Assembly: GCA_031401815.1 (NCBI GenBank)
Contig: JANNRW010000265.1
Coordinates: forward strand, 1 to 5,086
Direction: 5' to 3'
Length of the DNA stretch: 5,086 nt
Source of the DNA: JANNRW01 sp031401815
GTDB lineage: Bacteria; Desulfobacterota; Desulfuromonadia; Geobacterales; DSM-12255
Below the pieces are notes generated by a model. The model searched no databases and had not been told where the DNA came from. It saw only the letters and a list, made by a program, of their open reading frames with translations. Of the stretch, positions 4,421-5,086 are shown in pieces (position 1 is the first letter of the stretch; every line of letters starts with the position of its first letter). Position numbers and translations under genes: made by a program.

Positions 4421-4448
4421 ATCGGTTCACACTCGCGCGTGAACCGAT
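4421..4448. repeat. Perfect 10-bp inverted repeat
   Basis: ATCGGTTCAC (4421-4430) and GTGAACCGAT (4439-4448) flank the eight-base centre ACTCGCGC. It forms a stable hairpin without a following T-tract. Role unknown; it could be a protein-binding site or an element end. Confidence 0.6.
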
Positions 4449-4515
4449 CAATAAGGGTGTTGCAGAAGGTAGCGCTTGATCTAGAAAAGTCGGACAGATG
4501 AAGTAAAATCTCGCA

Positions 4516-4543
4516 TTGACCAATTTGTATAAATTGATATACT
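4516..4543 (+). promoter_or_regulatory. Promoter of the ATPase gene
   Basis: TTGACC (4516-4521), a 16-base spacer and TATACT (4538-4543) each match the sigma-70 consensus at five of six positions. The predicted start is near 4550, about 25 bases before the start codon. The -10 box overlaps the left arm and centre of the palindrome at 4527-4564. Confidence 0.65.
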
Positions 4544-4564
4544 TCAAGGTATATCAATTTATAC
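4527..4564. promoter_or_regulatory. Palindromic operator over the ATPase promoter
   Basis: GTATAAATTGATATAC (4527-4542) and its exact complement (4549-4564) flank the six-base centre TTCAAG. The palindrome covers the -10 box and the predicted start point and ends 11 bases before the ATG, so a bound protein would block transcription. In RNA most of the downstream arm would fall at the 5' end, so a DNA-level operator is more likely than an RNA hairpin. The binding protein is unknown. Confidence 0.6.
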
Positions 4565-4575
4565 TGAGGGCGCAT

Positions 4576-5086
4576 ATGTTCCAACGAACTATTGAGTCGC
4601 AAATACGGGAAGGGCTTGGAAAGCCGGGCACAGCGCTGATCCTTTATGGCCCACGTCAGGCCGGGAAAACGACACTGGTTAACCGACTGCTGGAGAGCGA
4701 ACCCGAAGCACTCTCCTTTACCGGTGATGACCTCTTCACTCAATCACTATTAGCGCAACACGAACTGGAACACCTGAAGCGAATTGTCGGTTCGTCTGCC
4801 ACAATCTTTATCGATGAAGCTCAGCGTATAGAGAATATTGGATTGACCATCAAGTTGCTGGTGGATCATCTGCCGGTTACGGTTATCGCTTCCGGATCTG
4901 CTTCGTTCGAGCTGGCGGACCGATTGAGTGAACCGTTGACCGGGCGGGCACGAACCTATCATTTGCATCCGCTTTCCTGGGCGGAAGTGGCGGATAAATA
5001 CCGGCTGACATCACCGGAGACGGCACTGGAAGAAATGCTCCGATACGGCATGTATCCTCGTGTTCATACACTGGAAAGTAATCAGG
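4576..5086 (+). CDS. P-loop ATPase, AAA_14/DUF4143 type (5' part, runs off the window)
   Basis: The first 170 codons are present and stay open to the window edge. The product begins MFQRTIESQIREGL and has a Walker A motif GPRQAGKTT (residues 25-33), the GDD segment (50-52), a Walker B motif IFIDEAQRI (77-85), a sensor-like ASGSASFEL (105-113) and LTGRARTYHLHPLSW (121-135). This order is typical of ATPases that carry a DUF4143 domain in their C-terminal half, which would lie beyond the window; full length is usually near 400 residues. These proteins are widespread, patchily distributed and of unsettled function, so I infer none beyond ATP binding and hydrolysis. The ATG has GAGGG five bases upstream. 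The promoter overlaps a perfect palindrome, suggesting tight, perhaps self-, regulation. Confidence 0.9.
   Translation, partial: MFQRTIESQIREGLGKPGTALILYGPRQAGKTTLVNRLLESEPEALSFTGDDLFTQSLLAQHELEHLKRIVGSSATIFIDEAQRIENIGLTIKLLVDHLPVTVIASGSASFELADRLSEPLTGRARTYHLHPLSWAEVADKYRLTSPETALEEMLRYGMYPRVHTLESNQ

Larger units (their letters stand above)
4266..4575. other. Non-coding stretch rich in palindromes
   Basis: No convincing gene is seen in these 310 bases on either strand. A minus-strand frame here is largely antisense to the ATPase gene. What it holds is structure: a small GGCAT/ATGCC hairpin (4284-4296) just past the pseudogene stop, a perfect 16-bp inverted repeat (4350-4387), a perfect 10-bp inverted repeat (4421-4448), and the promoter plus palindromic operator of the ATPase gene (4516-4564). 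Confidence 0.6.

Noticed and set aside
4360..5071. Minus-strand frames across the right end (4360-4743, 4750-4968, 4883-5071)
   Set aside because: They are mostly or wholly antisense to the clear P-loop ATPase gene, which has Walker motifs, promoter and ribosome binding site.

Overview
The window looks like a chromosomal stretch from an anaerobic or microaerophilic bacterium, most likely a Geobacter/Desulfuromonas-type member of the Desulfuromonadota. The hints are a rubrerythrin divergent from a c-type-haem diguanylate cyclase, and gene fragments (one starting MKTRLNLKPGQKGT, one with a CKKC/CPEC zinc ribbon) that resemble uncharacterised families I associate with that group. The taxonomic call is inference.

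Left third (1-2050): intact core genes. A rubrerythrin gene on the minus strand has a strong promoter and a long terminator hairpin. Divergent from it is a membrane-bound GGDEF enzyme with a periplasmic Tll0287-like (DUF3365) domain carrying CLKCH. The pair suggests oxidative-stress defence beside redox or ligand-controlled c-di-GMP signalling.

Middle (2050-2970): an AT-richer two-gene cassette, DUF4160 then DUF2442. It sits between what may be cut-down genes: a hydrophobic minus-strand frame on the left, and on the right the 3' end of a plus-strand frame with a CAVC motif whose stop overlaps the next start as ATGA.

Right of centre (2967-4265): two genes, each split by a small non-coding inverted-repeat element (MITE-like). 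A zinc-ribbon gene is broken by a ~175-bp element flanked by direct repeats; removing the element plus one repeat copy (180 bp) restores the frame through to a stop followed by a terminator-like hairpin. The KPGQKGT gene is broken by an unrelated ~163-bp element with ~25-bp terminal inverted repeats, and removing it also rejoins the frame. A terminator-like hairpin with a competing pairing lies in the leader of this second gene.

Right end (4266-5086): about 310 bp without a recognisable gene but rich in perfect palindromes, then a P-loop ATPase (AAA_14/DUF4143 type) running off the window. Its promoter overlaps a perfect 16-6-16 palindrome, as expected for an autorepressed gene. A second palindrome of the same geometry lies upstream, also followed closely by ATGTTCCA, and may be the relic of a sister module.

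No rRNA, tRNA or CRISPR array was seen.
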